From assembly GCA_033220425.1 (NCBI GenBank), contig CM065646.1, positions 6,083,501-6,147,500 of the forward strand: DNA of 64,000 bases, in the 5' to 3' direction. Positions 35,227 through 45,922 of the stretch are shown here, piece by piece; within the stretch, counting starts at the first letter, position 1, and each line of letters starts with the position of its first letter. The position numbers were made by a program, and so were the translations under genes. The notes under the pieces were generated by a model, which saw only the letters and a program-made list of their open reading frames with translations, had not been told where the DNA came from and made no database searches. Origin of the DNA: Lepraria neglecta (Eukaryota > Ascomycota > Lecanoromycetes > Lecanorales > Stereocaulaceae).

Positions 35227-36699
35227 ATGGCTACGTCTATCGCTCTCTGCACAATCCTTGCTGGCTTCTTCATCGCCTTCATCGCAAGCTGGATCACAAG
35301 ACATGCTGCGAGGTATAGGGCTGTTCCTTTAGTATCCCAAAAAGATCCGTTTTTTGGCCTCGATGTAGTCTACCAAAGGCTGTTCAATTTCGACAAGACG
35401 CATATCAACGAAAACTGGGAGGACCAGTTCAGGGTGCACGGCAATACTTTTTGCAGTAGACCTTTTGGCCGGACCGAAATTTTCACGACGTCGCCAAAGA
35501 ATATTGAATCAGTACATTCAAAAGAATTCGGGTCCTTTGGAGTGGAGGATTTCAGGAGAAAGGCTATTGCTCCACTTGTTGGTCCAGGGATTGTGAGCGC
35601 TGATGGTGAGGAATGGAAAATCGCTCGCAAACTAATCTCTCCGGCTTTCAACATGCCACATGGTCCAGATTTGCGCTCCTTCGATGTCTATGTATCGAGA
35701 CTTCTCAAAAAACTCCCTCTTGATGGATCCACAGTCGACTTGCAACCGCTTTTCCATATGCTGTCTCTCGATTCGTCCACCAAGTTCATCTTTGGGGAAT
35801 CCTTTAATTCTCTGGGGCCGAAGGGCATGTCCATTGAAAGCCAAAAGTTTCTCGATGCGTTTAATTACGCAGTCATGGGCATTGATAAGAGGCTCTGGCT
35901 ACGGTCTTGGAACCCTTTCATCCGTAACAAGAAATTCTGGCACTCTTGCGCGACTGCGCAAGCCCACTTTGACAGCGCGATTGAGACACGTGCTCTCCGG
36001 CGTTTTTCGGTACATACCGATGAACTCGAAGATCCAGTCTTGGCTCATCAGCTGCTCGAGCAAACAGATGATCGACTACTCATACGTCATCAGTTGATGA
36101 ATACCTTCCTACCTAGCCATGACTCAATAGGTGTCCTTCTTACTAATGTCTTTTTTTTGCTCGCTCGACACCCTATGGTTTGGGCCAAGCTGCAAGAGGA
36201 GATTGCTTTGACTGGGGACTCAGAGTTGAATGCATCGGATCTTAAGAAGCTCGTTTACCTCCAGGCCGTTCTACAAGAAACTCTCCGTCTCTATCCCAGT
36301 CTTGGTATGCGGGAGCGCGTCGCCCTTCGAGACACCACTTTATCGAGCTCCGAGACTGAAAACACCCCTCTTCTTGTCAAAAAGGGAGACGTGGTTATGA
36401 TGAGCTCCTACGCTCTGCAGCGCCGAAAAGACCTTTGGGGTACCGACGCCAATGATTTCCGTCCTGAGCGATTCGTCGACACGAGGCCAGAACCGTGGAC
36501 GATCATCTCGTTTGGGGCAGGACCACGTGCATGTCCTGGACAACGTATCGGAATAGCTCAAGCGGCGTACACTGTTGTTAGGATACTACGGACATTCAAG
36601 GGAATCGAGAATCGTGATCCAGTGATGAAGTTCGAGGAGCTACAGAAGATAGCAAGCGTAAGTAGGAACGGTACAAAGGTTGCTTTGGTTCCAGCTTAG
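35227..36699 (+). CDS. Cytochrome P450 (CYP52-like), intronless
   Basis: 490-residue haem monooxygenase, most likely anchored in the ER membrane by the hydrophobic N-terminus (residues 1-22). Landmarks: ETLR (K-helix ExxR, 351-354), FRPERF (about 411-416) and FGAGPRACPG with the haem-ligand Cys near 436. The I-helix reads LPSHDSIG where most P450s have AGxDT, so the usual Thr is Ser. It resembles the P450 at 48210-49863 along its length (both start MAT, both have FGES.NSL) but has no introns while that gene has two. Neighbouring UstYa, tyrosinase and precursor genes suggest a tailoring oxidation in the same pathway. A mariner element lies 0.2 kb downstream. Confidence 0.85.
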   Translation: MATSIALCTILAGFFIAFIASWITRHAARYRAVPLVSQKDPFFGLDVVYQRLFNFDKTHINENWEDQFRVHGNTFCSRPFGRTEIFTTSPKNIESVHSKEFGSFGVEDFRRKAIAPLVGPGIVSADGEEWKIARKLISPAFNMPHGPDLRSFDVYVSRLLKKLPLDGSTVDLQPLFHMLSLDSSTKFIFGESFNSLGPKGMSIESQKFLDAFNYAVMGIDKRLWLRSWNPFIRNKKFWHSCATAQAHFDSAIETRALRRFSVHTDELEDPVLAHQLLEQTDDRLLIRHQLMNTFLPSHDSIGVLLTNVFFLLARHPMVWAKLQEEIALTGDSELNASDLKKLVYLQAVLQETLRLYPSLGMRERVALRDTTLSSSETENTPLLVKKGDVVMMSSYALQRRKDLWGTDANDFRPERFVDTRPEPWTIISFGAGPRACPGQRIGIAQAAYTVVRILRTFKGIENRDPVMKFEELQKIASVSRNGTKVALVPA

Positions 36700-36911
36700 G
36701 ACATAGTCTTTCAAGACTGTACAGATATTGAAGGACGCCTTGCCGATTGAATCCTTCCTATTATAGAAAGTTTCGCGCTGCGAGACATCTAGCAAGAGAC
36801 CATCGCCAGTAAAGAGAGTGCATGAAAACATGCGAGGGTCAGCAAACGTCGCCTGTAGCGGTAACAAAATTGCAACCTTCGTCATTGATCTCAGTCTGTA
36901 GAAAAGCGTTA

Positions 36912-36999
36912 TCGTAGATCCGAAAAACCTGTTGTAGCGTGGTTTTTTAGTTATCGATTGGCGCGCGCACACACCAAAATCTGAACAAAGTCGGCTTTT
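36912..36999 (+). repeat. Left TIR of the mariner element
   Basis: Identical, inverted, to 40869-40956. Contains a gcgcgcgcacacacc tract. Confidence 0.93.
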
Positions 37000-37137
37000 T
37001 ACTAGATCTCCATCACCAGTAGTCAGAATCGTTCCTAAATGGGCAAAAGTGAAGCTCTTGGCATAGTGTTGCTTTTGCCCCCATAAACGGAGCTCTTGCC
37101 CGCGCTGTCGCTGCCTACCACCCTCGCCGCCGCCAAA

Positions 37138-38185
37138 ATGCCACCCCCACTAGGCTCTCAGACACGTTTCGATATCGAGCACTATCTCGACCGCGGTGAT
37201 ACAGTCAAAGATATAGTAGACCGTACTGGTGTGACTCAACAGCAGATCTCCAAGATGAAGCGGAACCTGGAGGCGTGGGGGACGGTCGTTGCCCCATATA
37301 TGGTGCAGGGCCGTCCCCGCCTTCTCACTGAAGTAATGGAGAAAGCCCTGACTGATTGGCTGGATGAAAAGCCACTGTCTTATCTCTTTGAAATGGTATA
37401 TTTTCTATACGATATGTATAGTCTGACGCTCGGCGAGTCTACTATTCATGACACCCTGCGGCGATGTAATTGGTCACATAAAAAAGTAAGCCTCGCCTCC
37501 CATTAATATAAGGTATAGCCTGACTTACTTATTAACGTCTGGACAGGCTTCCCACCGAGCTTCTCAGCGAGACCAGCGCGAGCGCGATGAATGGAAAGCA
37601 AAGCTATGTAGCTGGACCGCAAATCAGCTGATATTTCTGGATGAGACCGCGTCCCATGAGCGTACCGCTGATAGGAAGTTTGGCTGGTCTCGTCTTGGTG
37701 CAGAGGTAGGGGTAAATACGCTATTCAAAAGATCAAAGAGGTGGTCAGTTCTTCCTGCATATACGGTGGATGGATATATTGCCTGGACCACTATCCATGG
37801 TTCTCTCACCGAGACTTTATTCAATGATTTTGTACGCAATAAGGTTCTCCCACAGTGTACCCCTGCAGCACTAGGAGGGCCTCGTTCAGTGCTTATCCTT
37901 GACAATGCATCTATCCACCACTCGCAGGAATTAGTGGATATGTGCGAGGCTGCAGGCGTTACATTAGCTTATCTTCCACCGTACTCACCAGACTATAACC
38001 CCATTGAGACCTCATTTGCTATCCTTAAGGGGTGGCTTAAAAGGAATGGTTATCTTATTGACGTATATGGTCCTGAGCCGGCAGACTTTGAGAGATTTTT
38101 GAATGATGCGGTAAGGGCGCAGGGCGACCTTGCTGACCATGGGGCACTATTTCGAGCAGCGGGCATATATTATGAAGGGCGGTAA
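37138..38185 (+). CDS. Tc1/mariner transposase (DD34E), one intron
   Basis: Cut-and-paste transposase of 328 residues. Exon 1 is 37138-37485 and exon 2 is 37547-38185; the 61 bp intron runs from GTAAGC to GGACAG and keeps frame. The N-terminal third has a helix-turn-helix (DTVKDIVDRTGVTQQQISKM). The DDE_3-type catalytic core has FLDET, LDNASIHH and YSPDYNPIE; 34 residues separate the second Asp from the Glu, hence DD34E. All three acidic residues are present and there are no stops, so the enzyme may be active. ATG at 37138 is the first in frame. Confidence 0.9.
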
Positions 38186-38303
38186 AAAATAGCTAAATAG
38201 CAGAGAGATCTATATATAGACGGCGGGCTTAATGGAATTGCAATTAGAAAAGTGCTTTTGATTGGTAGTTGGCAAATAAGATATATATATGTGTGCAATT
38301 ATC

Positions 38304-38610
38304 TTATTGACGTCGATATGACTCGTAGCCTGCTTTTTCTCGCTCCCACTGCTGAGTCTCGATACTCTGTATAATCGCATTCTCGCTAAGGGGCCGCTGA
38401 GTCTCTAGCATATCGTCGTCGTCGCTGCTACCTGACTTATAATCGTCATCTGCTCCATAGTTCTTTGGCGCATAGTACTGCGGCGATAATGGCTTCCCCG
38501 TCTTATCCTGAGTCGTTGCTTGAGACGCAGGTACCTGGACCTGAGCAGATGGCGGCGGTGAGGATGTTATATCAAACGGTGAAGCTTTTGTAGTACCTGC
38601 TAAAGTAAAG
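38304..38610 (-). CDS. Short acidic ORF/exon inside the mariner element
   Basis: An open stretch on the minus strand ends at 38304, with a candidate acceptor (TTTAGCAG) near 38602-38609. It encodes a Ser/Pro/Gln-rich segment, then SGSSDDDDMLETQ and a charged helical end. It lies 0.24 kb beyond the stop of the 612-codon ORF on the same strand, so it may be a C-terminal exon of that gene, but I found no convincing donor. Otherwise it is a separate small frame. Confidence 0.3.
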
Positions 38611-38849
38611 ATATTAGCAAAATTAATTGATTGTGCTCTATACAGCCTTCTCCAACTGCCAAGCCAAAAAAACACGAATTCCAGCGTATTATTTCACCTA
38701 GTTGCAGATCACCCGTGTATTTAATAACTAAGCACTGCCAAATCTTATGTAATAAAACGATAGCGCAGAAGCTAAAATCTGTAATATTTAGCGGCGGAGA
38801 AAGCCGCACAGCTAAAAGATTGCCATATATTCAACCGCCAAAATACCAC

Positions 38850-40688
38850 TTATAAATAGAAATTAACGGTGGAATAAAAGCAGAACGACTGACATTGACG
38901 ACTGGCAGATTTCTGCTTCTCATAAGCCTGATATTTACTGGCAAGTCGAGCGAGATGATGCCCAACTCCAGGTTTAATATCCATAGAATCCCAATAAGCC
39001 TTATGCCCTAAGCCCTTCATTTCCTGTTGGATAGACTGAATCGATATATAAGCTTCTTCTAGAACATGTCCAGCGTGCTCAAAAGCTTCTTTTTTTGCCC
39101 CTGTCCAGGTGTTTTCTATATTGCAAAGCCATGAGATATATCCAGCCCAATCTTCAGTAGTCACAGGGCTACTTGGCCTTAATACGTCAGCGTCAGGAAG
39201 ATGCGATAAAGCGCGCGACCTGGAAGAAGACGCCGTGTAGCAAGGACGCGGTAATAGTGGAGGAGATGGCGTACGAGCAGGCGTAGGCGCTGGTGCTGGC
39301 GCTGGCGCTGGCGTTGGCGTTAGATGAGGTGTCGGTGAAGCTGGGATATCGTCGCCAATGAGCTTTCCCATAAGCTTCAGCGTTGCTAGCTTAAAAGCTC
39401 TGTCCATATACTTCTCATCCATGACGTCTGTGGCTGCTGGGGCAGGTGTTATTGGCGGTAGGACCTCCTCCTGCTTCTTGCGATCCTTGGTCCCGTGGGG
39501 AATCTGACGTCTCAGCCTTGCGTTGATATGGAAATTAGGAGGAGGGGTGCTTGGTGTAGCAGTGTTGGTGTTGATACATTGAACCCAGGCACGAATGTGA
39601 GGTCCATCGAGAGCATAATGCTTGCCATCCTGCAGTAAGCACTGTCCACCGGCGCTATTTGGACAACTGGGCGAAGTGCATTTGTGGGCTGCTATCAACG
39701 CAAGCTCATGCTGATCGACCAAAGCTTGTTGTTGAGTCTTGAGTAGATCTACCCGCAGTGTTTTAGCCTGGGACTGCTGTGCCTTTATTTGCGACTGTGT
39801 TGGAGGTATAGACGGTAGCATAGACGCTGGAAGAATACCGTTATGAGTACGAGCAAAGAAGAATTCAACACCGACTTTAAAAGTCAGTATTGCATTCTTC
39901 TTGGGACGACTTTCGTGTCTGAGCTGCATCAGACTCAGGACCTTCTTTTGCCAAATGGAGTCCAGCTCGCCATCTTTCATATTTATGGTACTAGTAGATT
40001 TGCCAGCTGTATTACCTACCTTCAAATCTGCCCTGATTGCAACCGTATAGCAGCTCTTTCCCTCGCTATCTGCATGCTCCCGACCCATTGGATGAAGCCT
40101 GTTGTACCAGGCTTCCCAATCCAGGCGTCCCGCGGCTCCCATAGTATGTGTAGTGGAGTCTCTGAATAGCTCAATCTTCTCGAAATGGACCCACCATTCC
40201 ACCGAATAACCAACTGCTTTGAATTCGTCCCATATAGCAGTGCGAGCTACAGCTGCTCGTCTTGATTCTTCCTCAGTACATGCCTTCTGATAGCGCTCCT
40301 TCCCCCCAGGCGATAGCTCTAGAGAGCTGAGTTCTCCAGAGGTGTTTTGTGAGTCCATATTCAGGGTATGGTAGTATTTCTCATAAAAGCTCTGGTGCTC
40401 CAGCCTGCGGGCTTCTTCCTGCGCAGCAGCTATAGCGTCTTCTTCATTATCCTGCTCAATCTGAGCGTCCCAGTATCTCTGTCCAGCGGCGGCGACAGCG
40501 GTAGCGGATTTAGATAAGGGCGCCTTTTGTAATTTGGCTAGTGGGGGCTTCTTTGGTTTGGGCGCTTTGCTTGGACGCCTGGGGGCAGGCTTGGGGGCAG
40601 GCTTTTTGCGGGCTGCTGGGGGCTTCGGAGTCGCAGAGGGTGGTGCTGTAGACGGCAGTGTGGGGAGACCACGGCGGCGAGTCGTCAT
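38850..40688 (-). CDS. Second gene of the mariner element: 612-residue protein of unknown function
   Basis: Uninterrupted ATG-to-stop frame lying wholly between the TIRs, opposite in strand to the transposase. Residues 1-65 are Lys/Pro/Ala-rich and strongly basic (a possible DNA-binding tail). Residues 75-170 are charged and helical. A conserved-looking globular part (WDEFKAVGYSVEWWVHFEKI, about 152-171) follows. A Cys/His cluster C337-x4-C342-x7-C350-x6-H357 could bind zinc. An Ala-Pro repeat is near 450-475, and the C-terminal helical part is rich in Trp and Glu. I recognise no family. Tc1/mariner elements normally carry one gene, so this could be an accessory protein, a captured host gene or a regulator. 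Confidence 0.7.
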   Translation of the reverse strand: MTTRRRGLPTLPSTAPPSATPKPPAARKKPAPKPAPRRPSKAPKPKKPPLAKLQKAPLSKSATAVAAAGQRYWDAQIEQDNEEDAIAAAQEEARRLEHQSFYEKYYHTLNMDSQNTSGELSSLELSPGGKERYQKACTEEESRRAAVARTAIWDEFKAVGYSVEWWVHFEKIELFRDSTTHTMGAAGRLDWEAWYNRLHPMGREHADSEGKSCYTVAIRADLKVGNTAGKSTSTINMKDGELDSIWQKKVLSLMQLRHESRPKKNAILTFKVGVEFFFARTHNGILPASMLPSIPPTQSQIKAQQSQAKTLRVDLLKTQQQALVDQHELALIAAHKCTSPSCPNSAGGQCLLQDGKHYALDGPHIRAWVQCINTNTATPSTPPPNFHINARLRRQIPHGTKDRKKQEEVLPPITPAPAATDVMDEKYMDRAFKLATLKLMGKLIGDDIPASPTPHLTPTPAPAPAPAPTPARTPSPPLLPRPCYTASSSRSRALSHLPDADVLRPSSPVTTEDWAGYISWLCNIENTWTGAKKEAFEHAGHVLEEAYISIQSIQQEMKGLGHKAYWDSMDIKPGVGHHLARLASKYQAYEKQKSASRQCQSFCFYSTVNFYL

Positions 40689-40868
40689 GGGGGGGGGAGG
40701 GTGGTTTCTGGAGGCATAGTGGGGGTCGACAGCGAGGTTGGACGTCGGCGGGGTGGCAGATAGGGCTGCAACCCTGGGGGCGACAGCAACACTACGCTAG
40801 AAGCCTCACAATTGCCTGTTTAGGAAGCTTTTTATATGTATATTTGGTGCGATAATCGATTTATATGC

Positions 40869-40956
40869 AAAAGCCGACTTTGTTCAGATTTTGGTGTGTG
40901 CGCGCGCCAATCGATAACTAAAAAACCACGCTACAACAGGTTTTTCGGATCTACGA
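40869..40956 (-). repeat. Right TIR of the mariner element
   Basis: Exact inverted copy of 36912-36999, followed by the TA target duplication. Confidence 0.93.
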
Positions 40957-41185
40957 TAGCGGTCACACGTCATGACATGCCAGCCAACGAAAATTAAATA
41001 TTTTCGAAAACGGATGCTGACTCACCCCCACATTAGTACGTACTACTGTATGACAACATTATTTTTTACAAACTCCGAATGATGCTATGTCCATTCTGGT
41101 TTCATTCATTTACATGCCAAATTGAAATCTCTGCTTTGTCTTACAACTATCCAGTGTACGCACAAATCCCGTTTCGAAACGCTAT

Positions 41186-42092
41186 ATGGAGTTGGAATCA
41201 GAGCCGTTTCTATCTCCAAGTGCCGAGGGGAGTCCTCTGCAAGAGAGTGTGCGACAGCGAAGTAAGCTTCTCTCTCATGCTCGAGCCGCTCTACACGAAA
41301 GAAGCTTGACTGTACACTTTGCATTAATACTATTGTATACTGCTCTTACTTATGTCCTCATCCATGTCAATTACAAGGAATGTAGCTGGGTGCCCGCAAA
41401 CGGTATGCTGACGTCGACTATCTTGCTACTCGTATATGGACTTATTCGTATTAGCAATCGATGGACTATCAACCTTATACAGTGCACAGCCTCGGGAGCT
41501 CTACAATAGCAGCGAATATGTTGGCCACCCCCTCGACCCCGACGTGGACGAAGCGTGGCGCAAATTGCTGCGACACATGGACATCCGCGTCACGGCGGCA
41601 GAGCTCGCCAGAAACAATCGGGAATCGGTACAGTTACCTGAAGGGAAAGGATATCTGGCATGGCTGGGTGTTTTTCACGAGTTGCATTGCTTGGTAAAGC
41701 TAACTACCGACTGGTCTCGAATTCGCTTACAAGAGATTCGCAGAAGTTGCTTCGGCAATGGAAATACAAAGAGCAATATTTTCCAAATATGACTATCGCG
41801 CAAGCGTACGACATGGAAAGCCATACAGGTAAGATGTCTACCATTACTCGCAAGATTGACCCGCGCTTATGGTATGATAGATCACTGTCTGGACCGCATC
41901 AGAGCTATGATCATTTGCCATCCAGACATCGCATCAATCACAACGTTCTTCTGGGACAGTAGCACCAAGCCGACAGTTGACGGGACAAAGACGTTGCATT
42001 CGTGCGTTGATTGGGATGTACTAATGGACTCGATGATAGATCGAACTATTAGCTCAGAGGAGGTTGACGCTCTAGTAAATCCTTCATTTTAG
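41186..42092 (+). CDS. UstYa-type (DUF3328) oxidase 1
   Basis: 250 residues from four exons: 41186-41402, 41455-41693, 41744-41828, 41881-42092; all phases agree. Type II membrane layout: about 43 cytoplasmic residues, one span (about 44-60), then the lumenal catalytic domain. Diagnostic motifs are HELHC (about 147-151) and, across the third intron, DHCLDRIR with a following Cys, the two copper/iron-ligand HxxHC-type motifs of UstYa proteins. In ustiloxin, cyclochlorotine and asperipin pathways such proteins oxidise, hydroxylate, chlorinate or cyclise peptide substrates. It is convergent with a second UstYa gene 91 bp away. The exon 1-2 junction is the least certain. Confidence 0.88.
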
Positions 42093-42183
42093 TACGACTA
42101 TCAAATGATTAGGTATACAGACTCCCTCCTAGGTCGTATTCATGCATTCTTGTTCTAAACCATGCGATCAGCCAATAACAAGA

Positions 42184-43010
42184 CTAAGTCTGCCACATAT
42201 CGACTAAATTGTTAAGCTGACTCCAGTCCTGGCACTGGTGCTGGATGCCAAAGCCGTGCACACCTCTTGTTCGTGGATCCTGGACTTCAACAGTAGTATC
42301 TGTGTGGCACATTAGGGTCTGACGGAGAAGGTCCAGACAATGTCGAATGTGCGAAGGAGAACCCATTCCCTCACGGTCGGAATCTGTCATTCCAGAACCT
42401 TCGGTGGCCATCCTATGCACCGACCAGTAGCCCTGACGAATACTGTTCTGTCAGGAAGCATTAGATATTTTCTCAGAAAAGGCCACAAGATGCCATACCA
42501 CGCAATGGAGCTGGTGATAAACAGAAAGTGTCGAACGCTGCGGCGCCACTACTGGATGGCTAAACCATGTCCCGCGAGGTGGAAATATCTCGCTCCATGC
42601 CTTATCTGTTTCGGTTGTGGAAGCCTCTGCAAATGTTCGGTTGTACCGGAAGACCTCTAAGACAGTATTGACTGTCCAATTTTTGTCAATTGAAACCTTG
42701 GCCAGCGTCAATAGGGAACACATTGGGACTCACGCTTCATGCCTGAGGGTGACTCATGTTGAGAAACTGCGTTTCTTCCGGCGTGAAAGCCCACGGCAGC
42801 AACTAGACTAGTCCAGGATACAAGTATCACTACTAAACCGGCTGTGCTAAGGTGAGTAGCATGTGATAGGCAGAGATAAGGAGTCTCATTATCTGGATAT
42901 CTATGACCTTGAACAACAGTGTATGCTGGTTTTGCACTGCGTGGTAGTGTCCAAGGCATTCTTGATCTCTGAAACAAAGAAGTTCGCGTTTCGAAAATTT
43001 TATCGTCCAT
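42184..43010 (-). CDS. UstYa-type (DUF3328) oxidase 2
   Basis: 237 residues from three exons: 42734-43010, 42499-42671 and 42184-42447; frame is kept. N-terminal cytoplasmic part, one membrane span (STAGLVVILVSWTSLVAAV), then FRYNRTF, VYHQLHCV at the end of exon 2 and NSIRQGYW at the start of exon 3, a typical UstYa sequence. The second motif HCLDLLRQTLMC follows. The start chosen is Met at 43010 (MDDKIF), which gives the usual length; another Met lies upstream at 43088. It is clearly divergent from oxidase 1, so the two may act at different steps or as a heterodimer, as shown for other UstYa pairs. Confidence 0.88.
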
Positions 43011-44077
43011 TGCAGCAACTTGGGAAGTTTGGGGGACCGCCTTTGACCCTGAAAATTGGAGGGCGGTCTGCCAGACTCCACTCACCATCCACTATAGATG
43101 GTCTGACGTGGCTTGCAGCCAAGCTGACCTGCACAAAGAAGGCGGGGTCTTTGAAGCTGGGTACCATCGTCGATCACAATAGCCTATTTCCCGCGAATCC
43201 GGATTCCCGTCCACTCGTAGACTAAGGGCGCCTCATCAAGTGGCGTTGTATCATTGGATGCACGCAAGAGACGGAGACGAGAGTGTCATTGCGAAGCTAG
43301 CTTGGCCGTTTGCCGCGGATCTTTTGCAAAGGATTAAAATAGTATGCGGTTCATGATGCAGGTTTTCGTCAGAATGATACTCTTTTGCCGCCTTTGTCTC
43401 ACCGAATAGCCCAGGACCAGTTGCTTTTTTCCCACGCCCCCAGATCGCGAGGGTGGAGGAACCGCAGCACTGGGAGATCGGCAAGTTAACTACTATGTAC
43501 ATTTACGGTCGTACTATTGGTGATTAGCAACCCTATGAGTCATCCAGTGAGCTTGTGACCCGACCACAATATTTTGGCAGGTGAACATTATCTATGACTC
43601 GTTGGAACTAGGCGAACCTTCGTGCAGTGAGATTGATCTGCAAAGCACTTGCAGCTCAAATACCGCTACTACTGTAGTAACTGGTTTAATCTGTTCACGA
43701 CTGGATTTTGGACATGATGGCAAGCCGAATAAGCCCAGCATCGGAATGCAAAAGCTATGAGCTTGCAGATAAACATGGTCAAGACGCACATACACGCCAC
43801 CCTTACTATAAATTTGCACCTTTAATGGTCTAGAATGGGTCCCTTTCTCGTATCCCTTCCCCTAGCAAAAACGCGCCCATCCAAATTGATGCCCAGCTTG
43901 GTTATGTCCCCAAGATCCCGTGCTTAACGAGTCAATCGGAGTGTCTCGCTTGGCTTTCTCCGACTATGTTAGGATAGGCGCCTTTTTGGCAGGGGAAGTG
44001 ATATGCTATCGATCTCGCGAATATCTTAAGAACTCACTCTGTGGTCTTTCATTCGGGTTGCTATTAGTCAACAGACC
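43011..44077. other. Intergenic part of the cluster, no gene supported
   Basis: Normal composition; several frames of 70-90 codons on both strands overlap and lack motifs or splice support. The 5' part should hold the promoter of UstYa oxidase 2. Confidence 0.4.
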
Positions 44078-44380
44078 ATGGTTTACGATGACACAGAAGC
44101 AAGAGCTCTTGAGTGTTTCCTCATTGCTCAAGGAGACCTCTCGAACAACAATACCCAGACCCATGCTACAAATACAGCAAGAATAGCAAAGGTAGCAACC
44201 ACAACACCGGCACCAGCACCGGCACCGACAACAATGCCAATGACCACAGGGAAAGCACCTGGGTCGAGTGTCTACGATACCTCAGAGCTTCGGGCCATGG
44301 ATCGCCTCATTCCTGCGAAATCTGAAAACATAAGCCATACGTCAGAGGAAGCAGGTGGAATTCGAAATGCTACCGGGTGA
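44078..44380 (+). CDS. Possible small hypothetical protein with an internal repeat
   Basis: 100-codon ATG frame in good context (accATGg). VYDDTEARALE near the N-terminus is echoed by VYDTSELRAMD about 70 residues later, with an Ala-Pro-Thr tract between. No signal peptide and no known domain. It sits between the UstYa pair and the tyrosinase (convergent with the tyrosinase), so if real it may belong to the cluster; it may also be a chance frame. Confidence 0.3.
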   Translation: MVYDDTEARALECFLIAQGDLSNNNTQTHATNTARIAKVATTTPAPAPAPTTMPMTTGKAPGSSVYDTSELRAMDRLIPAKSENISHTSEEAGGIRNATG

Positions 44381-44715
44381 TATGACGGAGCTTCTCACAT
44401 TGCCAGACAGGATGGGCGTAAGTGAGAAGACGGTTTGATTGAATTGCGAAAAGCTAAGGAGAGTCAGTCACAAAGGATATCGTGTCGAGAATTCAGACAG
44501 GCCGTATGCTTCCAAGAAGCGAAACAAGAAGGGTTGGAGGCATCAGTTGGGCATTATCTGTTCATCTCGTTCATGATTTCTCAGGCCTATCATCAAACAT
44601 TGAGATACTTGATTGCTGTTGTGCCCGTAGCTACTCCATCTAGTCACGTCTTGTTTCATGACTGAGTACTTCTCGAGGTGTAGTATGCGTATGGTTCTGA
44701 GATCAGACGTCTATC

Positions 44716-45922
44716 CTAATACCCATAGCAAAGTAGATGTGTTTCCGTCCTAATCACTTTTGAAGCCTGGATGTCCGGAGCAAGATGACCTAGGTCGAGT
44801 GAGTTGGCCATATAGGACTTGATGGTCTCATCCAATATTTTGGTCGGATCGCTTGTGTACCTGATCTGCGGGTCTCTCTGTTGCCAGATCCACCATAGTC
44901 TATCAAGCTGAGTGTGATGAAGGAAAAATACAGGGTCTTAATGGATAATCAGCTGCTGTCACGACTCAAAACCGAGGTTCGAAATGCTCACCGTTGGGAG
45001 CTGTCACACGATAGAAATCACCACGTATGGTGAGCGGAACAGCATCGTGTGCATCAGACTCAAGTCGGTCTCTGAATGCAGCGTAGTTCGGTGCATTCAA
45101 CACATTTTCAAGAGCCTCTGGTTGGAGCTTCTTGGCCGTGTCTTGGCGAGTGGATTCTGTGACATCAAAACCACGGGACAGACAGTGTGGCTGGCTTTCA
45201 CGACCATAGTAGAGCACTTTGAGGCGTGCAAAGGGGCCATCGGTCACACAATGACCATAAGCAACGGATTTCGTATCACTTGTATTGCCATTACCACCAA
45301 AGCCACGGTCGTCACTCAGAATTGAGGATTGCTTAATATCTTCCCAATCCAATCCCCAGTCCCAGTACCTATGGTTATGACTTAGCGATGCTCGAGGTCG
45401 CTCGTGTTCAGTATGGAGAATATCATACGTTAGATGGCCCCTATAATCGCATTGTTCCCTCAGCGCGGTCTCGTAGATATGTAGAAAATATCGGTGCCAA
45501 GGAAGGAAGTCGCCCGTCCCATGCGCTATTTACCCGGTTATTGATAAGGTATCGAAACGTGGACGGCACAAGAGCAAGAACGTACAATAATTGCCATTCC
45601 GACTATGGACCCATGGGAAGTCATCATATAAGGAATGGTCAAGCCCAATTTTAGACGGCCGCATTCGGAGACAATGAACGGCTGAGAGGTATCGCTCTTG
45701 CTCCGGTCGACTCAAAGTCCGCCATTCTTTGCGAATCACAGGCTTCAAGCACGACACTGGCGATTTGTGAGTGTCTTCGGCCAGGTGTTCTGTGAAGCCC
45801 AAGTTGTTACTGTGGAAGATACCGAACGCAAGGACCGACAGTAGAAAGACAAAAATAATCATCAACACTTGACCATACGAACATTGTCGCTTCTCCCTCT
45901 GAAGGAATGGCATGTTCTCCAT
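44716..45922 (-). CDS. Tyrosinase (type-3 copper oxidase), UstQ-like
   Basis: 343 residues from four exons: 45586-45922, 45429-45525, 44992-45368, 44716-44936; introns of 60, 60 and 55 bp keep frame. One membrane anchor (about residues 19-36) follows the start. The central domain starts KPVIRKEWRTLS; CuA ligands lie in WVH, SHGT and FLPWHR. YWDWGLDWED follows; CuB ligands lie in AHDAVP and FLHHTQLDRLWW. Length and lack of a large C-terminal lid match the tyrosinases of dikaritin clusters (UstQ in ustiloxin), which oxidise Tyr in the core peptide. Divergently transcribed from the precursor gene over 523 bp. Met at 45922 was chosen because the anchor follows directly; an open frame continues to 46006. 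Confidence 0.9.

Larger units (their letters stand above)
36912..40956. mobile_element. 4045 bp Tc1/mariner element with perfect 88 bp TIRs and two genes
   Basis: Bounded by TA dinucleotides (36910-36911 and 40957-40958) and by inverted repeats 36912-36999 and 40869-40956 that are identical over 88 bp, starting tcgtagatccgaaaaacc. It contains an intact DD34E transposase on the plus strand and a long second ORF on the minus strand. There is no sign of RIP. Perfect TIRs and an open transposase point to recent arrival. It splits the biosynthetic cluster between the first P450 and the UstYa pair. Confidence 0.92.

Noticed and set aside
39843-40169. 108-codon plus-strand frame in the mariner element
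   Set aside because: Antisense of the 612-codon ORF, which is far longer and starts with ATG.
44984-45325. 113-codon plus-strand frame
   Set aside because: Exact antisense of tyrosinase exon 3, which carries the copper-site motifs and splice-consistent borders.
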